Below are positions 5,791 through 8,989 of a stretch of DNA of 8,989 bases, in pieces. A program made the position numbers and the translations under genes. The notes under the pieces were generated by a model, which saw nothing but the letters and a program-made list of their open reading frames with translations, had not been told where the DNA came from and made no database searches. How positions within the stretch are numbered: the stretch's first letter is position 1; the number at the start of each line of letters is the position of its first letter. Origin of the DNA: Bacteroidetes bacterium SW_11_45_7 (GTDB lineage Bacteria; Bacteroidota; Bacteroidia; Chitinophagales; SW-11-45-7); NCBI GenBank assembly GCA_003022985.1, contig PXTV01000067.1, forward strand, positions 1 through 8,989, read 5' to 3'.

Positions 5791-7377
5791 ATGCAAACAA
5801 AGACACTGAATTTATCTATTGCATTGACCTTTCTTGCGTTACTAATAGGCTTTTCTCAAACACCAAGTGCTGCTAATCCCAGTAACATTGAATTAGACTA
5901 CAACAAGACCGGTACGGGACTCTCCGCTGGTACACACATTGGTGACCTTAAGGTTATACCTCAAGATTCTTTCGAATATCAATTTGAGCTCGTTTCTGGC
6001 TCTGGGGCACAACATAACCCCCTTTTTCAACTCCAAAATCAATCAATTTTGACTGATCAAGTTATCCAAAATGCTGGCAAAAAATCGGTAAGAATCAAAG
6101 CTGCAAGTAATAACGACACTATTGAAGAAGCTATAGTGATAGATGTTGATCAAGGGTTTTACCCTAACCTTGTAAACAAAAACTTTATTAAGTCCGGTAA
6201 TATGAGTGATACAATAAGTATCCAGGACAGTGCGACTATCACCTCCATGGCTCTAATGTTGCAAATAAGCCATACGAATATAGACTCGATTTGGGCTCAT
6301 TTAACCCATCAACCAACAAATACAACAATTACATTAATAAAAACTTTATCAACAACCGGTAATTGTGGTTATGATTCAATGCTGGTTACTTTGCAGCCAA
6401 ATGCTAATACTACGCTTAGCCCTCAATGTCCACCTATTTATGACACTACTTATCAATCTATTATGGGGTTAAATACTTTTGTTAAAGAAAATTTAAACGG
6501 AAAATGGATTCTGAATGTGAACATTCCTACCATATATGGAGACTCTGGTAAGTTGAAAAAGTGGGCTGTTAACTTTCAAAATACCTCCTCCTCAACTCCT
6601 CAAGATTCAATCCAACTTAGCAATAACACAATCATGGAGCAAGACTCAATTGGTGATGCGGTGGGTAAACTCCACCTTGTAGGTTCTGATATGAATTCCA
6701 ATGTGTCATTCAACTTAATTTCAGGCAAAGGAGACACACATAATAATTTGTTCAAAATCAATAAAGATGCTCTTTATATAGATTCCACTGCCTCTGAAGG
6801 TAAAAAGCAAATCAGGATTCAAGCAGATGATGGCAACGATATTATAGTCAATACTTTAAGCATTCGGGTAGCTGATACAAGTAACAATACGAATACTTAC
6901 ACATTTGATACTTCTAATGTAAAGTCAATTCATGAATATATGGCCAAAAGAGAGTACCTTATTGCTTACAGGGACGATGACAGTATTTACACTGATACTA
7001 CCATTACAAGCACCGATACCTCAAGAAATCCATCTTCTAAAAAAGGCGAATCAACACTCACTTCCCCGGAAAAGTCAGATCAAAAGATGGATGTTACAGC
7101 ATTTTATCCAAATCCATTTAGTCAGACCACGGAATTGAAGTATTCCTTATCGGAGAGTAGTACCATTTCCCTAAGAATCTTCAACATAAGTGGTGAATTG
7201 ATCAGACACATAAAGCTCGACAATCAAGCTCCCGGTGACCATAAGATGCAATGGGATGGTATGAATAGAAAAGGCCAAATGGCAAAGAAAGGAACATTCC
7301 TTTATTCTCTTAAAATTATTGACCAAAAAGGAACTGTGGCAAAACATCGATCCGGTAAAGTTGTTCACCTGCAGTAA
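5791..7377 (+). CDS. Secreted protein with two cadherin-like modules, a P-domain and a T9SS type A sorting domain
   Basis: The ATG at 5791 opens a signal peptide (residues 1-28, core LSIALTFLALLIGF, cut near PSAA). Residues 30-119 and 269-361 are two related cadherin-like modules; each has the order I.L, an IG/VG.L strand, F.L(V/I)SG.G..HN.LF, and a final (V/I)RI.A....(D/N)D strand. Between them, residues 133-263 match the proprotein convertase P (Homo B) domain: HTNIDSIWAHL, TLIKTL, LNTFVKENLNGKWILNV and DSGKLKKWAVNF, with Cys192 and Cys213 possibly paired. A Ser/Thr/Asp-rich linker (362-432) leads to the C-terminal sorting domain (434-528: FYPNPFSQTTELKYSLSE, ISLRIFNISGELI, QWDGMNRKGQMAKKGTFLY), typical of T9SS cargo and FlgD-like. 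No protease catalytic domain is present, although P-domains usually accompany one. It is AT-rich (18-22 of 60 bases G or C in sampled lines) compared with its neighbours. A binding or structural surface role is inferred. The frame is intact. Confidence 0.88.
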   Translation: MQTKTLNLSIALTFLALLIGFSQTPSAANPSNIELDYNKTGTGLSAGTHIGDLKVIPQDSFEYQFELVSGSGAQHNPLFQLQNQSILTDQVIQNAGKKSVRIKAASNNDTIEEAIVIDVDQGFYPNLVNKNFIKSGNMSDTISIQDSATITSMALMLQISHTNIDSIWAHLTHQPTNTTITLIKTLSTTGNCGYDSMLVTLQPNANTTLSPQCPPIYDTTYQSIMGLNTFVKENLNGKWILNVNIPTIYGDSGKLKKWAVNFQNTSSSTPQDSIQLSNNTIMEQDSIGDAVGKLHLVGSDMNSNVSFNLISGKGDTHNNLFKINKDALYIDSTASEGKKQIRIQADDGNDIIVNTLSIRVADTSNNTNTYTFDTSNVKSIHEYMAKREYLIAYRDDDSIYTDTTITSTDTSRNPSSKKGESTLTSPEKSDQKMDVTAFYPNPFSQTTELKYSLSESSTISLRIFNISGELIRHIKLDNQAPGDHKMQWDGMNRKGQMAKKGTFLYSLKIIDQKGTVAKHRSGKVVHLQ

Positions 7378-7407
7378 AAATTTTCCATTACCAACCTTTA
7401 CTATTAC

Positions 7408-7444
7408 AAAAGCCGCTCTTGCTCTTATTGCAATTGCGGCTTTT
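7408..7444 (+). terminator. Rho-independent-type terminator after the plus-strand gene
   Basis: AAAAGCCGC (7408-7416) pairs perfectly with GCGGCTTTT (7436-7444), a 9-bp stem, and TTGC/GCAA (7419-7422 with 7430-7433) extends it across a small internal loop. It lies 31 bases after the stop codon at 7377. The A-run and T-run at the stem base make it usable from either strand, so it could also stop transcripts of the convergent gene ending at 7744. Confidence 0.75.
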
Positions 7445-7743
7445 GATGTGCGGTAAGGTTAGCTGAAGAACAGGAATTATAGAAATAGGATACCTATGGG
7501 CAACCTGCAAGCACATATCATCTCACTTCACGTAACAACAGCACCCAAAATCAAAGCCAGTCAGGTTAACCGAACCCCTTACGTATAGAGTGTTTCTTTT
7601 GTAGTATTCTGTTGTAGATATATGCAGGACGCTCGCTAGCTATTGATAACGTGTAAGCGTTTAATACAAGCTTTTTTGCTAAATGCCATTGTTTTAGCAC
7701 TACTCACCTAAGCCCTGTATAGGGGAAGGGTAAGCAATGACTT
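7445..7743. other. Convergent intergenic region without a recognisable gene
   Basis: About 300 bases between two converging genes. I see no open frame with coding character, tRNA or other RNA gene. It holds two small inverted repeats: TGCTAAA/TTTAGCA (7677-7683 with 7693-7699, 9-base loop) and CCCT/AGGG (7713-7716 with 7721-7724). Both lie within 70 bases of the stop of the minus-strand gene, so they may shape its 3' end, but neither is followed by a T-run on the minus strand. Confidence 0.5.
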
Positions 7744-8989
7744 CTACCGCATAATTGTCACAGAACCCCTATACGTTTTATCCGCACCTTCAAACTGAAT
7801 CACGTAATAGTAGGTGCCGTCCGGTAGCTCATTGCCATTATTAGAAGTGCCGTCCCATTCGTTCTGGTAATTTGAGTTCGAATAGACTTCATTGCCCCAC
7901 CTGTTGAAAATACGCACTTGAACACCATCGTAGTTCAGCACATTGCCTACATTCCACGTATCATTTTTCCCATCACTATTGGGCGTAAAGACATTGTAAA
8001 TGTCGAGTTCGTAATCCCTTTCAACAGTGATTGTCACACTGTCAGTTGCCACACAACCGTTACTGTCCGTGACCGTTAATGTATAAATTGTTGAGGACTC
8101 TGGTGTGGCAATTGTATTTTGCTCAATGGGCTGAGCTACGCTTTCCGTGGGTTCCCACAAATAAGTAAGGCCGCCCGAACCATTTAGTTCAACAGGATAA
8201 CCAAAACTAATGGTTGTATCCTCACCTGCATCAGCAGGAGGAAGGTCGTGAACAGTAACATTCACTGAATCAACTGCATTACAGCCCTGTGCATTACTTA
8301 CCGTAACAGCATATACCCCATCTGCATCAACATTAATTGTGCCGGATGTATCACCTGTAGACCATTGATAGCTGCTTAGCGCATCAGGCGCATTCAAACT
8401 GAGTTGTTCACCTTCACAAATCTCATAATTTCCTTGTCCTGAGCCCGTGCTAATCGTAGCAGTAGGTTGTTCATCGATAACAACAGAGTCAACCACAGAA
8501 TTGACACATCCTTCATTACTCGTGGCTACCAATGTCACCGAATATGTACCCGGAGCATCGTATGTATGAGAGGGGTTGGTAGCTGTTGATGATTCGCCAT
8601 CACCAAATGACCAGTTGTACTGGGTAACGCTGCCACTGCTAATTGAAGTTGTGTTGGTAAACTGAACGGCATCACCAATGCAAACACCTGGTGCATCAAA
8701 TGATACTGAGGGGGCGGGATCAACACTTATGGTTTTCGTAATGGTATCAGCACCGCCCTGGCTTGAAGTAGTTATGAGTGTAACGCTATAACTACCTGAG
8801 GAGTCATAGACGTGGGAGGGGCTGTTAACCGTACTTGTGTCGCCATCGCCAAACTGCCAGTGATCATTCAAGCTGGCACTGCTGGAAATCGAAGATAAGT
8901 TATTAAATGTAGTGGCCTCTCCCTCACAGTTCGTAAAAGCAATAAAGTCCGCATCCGGTGCCGGTTGTACCACTACATTCCTGGTAACT
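7744..8989 (-). CDS. PKD/Ig-like surface protein with T9SS type B sorting domain (5' end outside window)
   Basis: The frame is open to the right edge (VTRNVVVQPAPDADF precedes the GTG at 8973), so that GTG is not taken as the start and the gene is 5'-truncated here. Numbering from the GTG: PKD domain 5-84 (HWQFGDGDTS, SHVYDSSGSYSVTL); PKD domain 86-167 (NWSFGDGESST, SHTYDAPGTYSVTL); Ig-like module 170-243 (CEGEQLSL, YQWSTGDTSGTINV, NAQGC); a further Ig/PKD-like module 246-318 (PADAGEDTTISFG, YLWEPTES, VTDSNGC). Residues 320-409 are the gliding-motility-associated C-terminal domain (NVFTPNSDGKNDTWNV, VRIFNRWGNEVY, EWDGTSNNGNELPDGTYYY), which acts as the type B sorting signal for T9SS export and surface attachment. 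PKD and Ig-like modules usually act as spacers or binding units in long adhesins. The stop TAG is at 7746-7744. The frame is intact within the window. Family assignment is firm; the ligand is unknown. Confidence 0.9.
   Translation of the reverse strand, partial: VTRNVVVQPAPDADFIAFTNCEGEATTFNNLSSISSSASLNDHWQFGDGDTSTVNSPSHVYDSSGSYSVTLITTSSQGGADTITKTISVDPAPSVSFDAPGVCIGDAVQFTNTTSISSGSVTQYNWSFGDGESSTATNPSHTYDAPGTYSVTLVATSNEGCVNSVVDSVVIDEQPTATISTGSGQGNYEICEGEQLSLNAPDALSSYQWSTGDTSGTINVDADGVYAVTVSNAQGCNAVDSVNVTVHDLPPADAGEDTTISFGYPVELNGSGGLTYLWEPTESVAQPIEQNTIATPESSTIYTLTVTDSNGCVATDSVTITVERDYELDIYNVFTPNSDGKNDTWNVGNVLNYDGVQVRIFNRWGNEVYSNSNYQNEWDGTSNNGNELPDGTYYYVIQFEGADKTYRGSVTIMR

Noticed and set aside
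7677..7699. TGCTAAA/TTTAGCA hairpin as terminator of the gene ending at 7744
   Set aside because: The stem is 7 bp and A-T-rich, and on the minus strand it is followed by an A-run, not a T-run, so I do not call it a terminator.

Overview
The window reads as chromosomal DNA of a Bacteroidota bacterium. The case rests on the protein families: SprB-type adhesin repeats, a Por-type (type A) sorting domain on one protein, a gliding-motility-associated C-terminal (type B) sorting domain on another, and an N-terminal module typical of Bacteroidota tail-fibre-domain proteins. All point to the type IX secretion system (T9SS) and the cell surface. I cannot name the genus. I recognised no tRNA, rRNA, CRISPR array or insertion sequence, and no T9SS machinery gene lies inside the window.

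Layout. Bases 1-2957 (minus strand) hold a large secreted adhesin: signal peptide, a beta-rich N-terminal region, then at least nine SprB-type repeats running off the left edge. Its frame is broken near 1480, where repeat 3 lacks about 31 nt. After a 117-base gap, 3075 to about 5587 (minus strand) holds a second secreted protein: signal peptide, Bacteroidota 'VGIGTT...KGFLLPRM' head, Asp/Asn-rich shaft repeats, an S74-like intramolecular-chaperone domain with a visible Ser/Lys pair, a beta domain and a charged tail. It is also frame-broken, near 4507-4516, and is best read as one gene of about 835 codons split in two. A 203-base AT-rich intergenic region with divergent promoter candidates follows. 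Bases 5791-7377 (plus strand) encode an intact 528-residue secreted protein (cadherin-like, P-domain, cadherin-like, type A sorting domain), followed by a clear hairpin terminator. Bases 7744-8989 (minus strand) encode the C-terminal part of a large PKD/Ig-like protein ending in a type B sorting domain; its 5' end lies beyond the right edge.

How they fit together. Every gene encodes an exported, repeat-built surface or secreted protein, so the region looks like an accessory surface-protein (adhesin) locus. The strongest oddity is that the two adjacent minus-strand genes each carry one frame break inside repetitive sequence while the coding signal on both sides is well preserved. That fits recent loss, phase variation or an assembly/sequencing error; the sequence alone cannot separate these. 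Base composition also varies sharply: about 57-58% GC in sampled 60-base lines of the left-edge SprB modules, about 45% in the older modules and the right-hand gene, and about 28-37% in the plus-strand gene.
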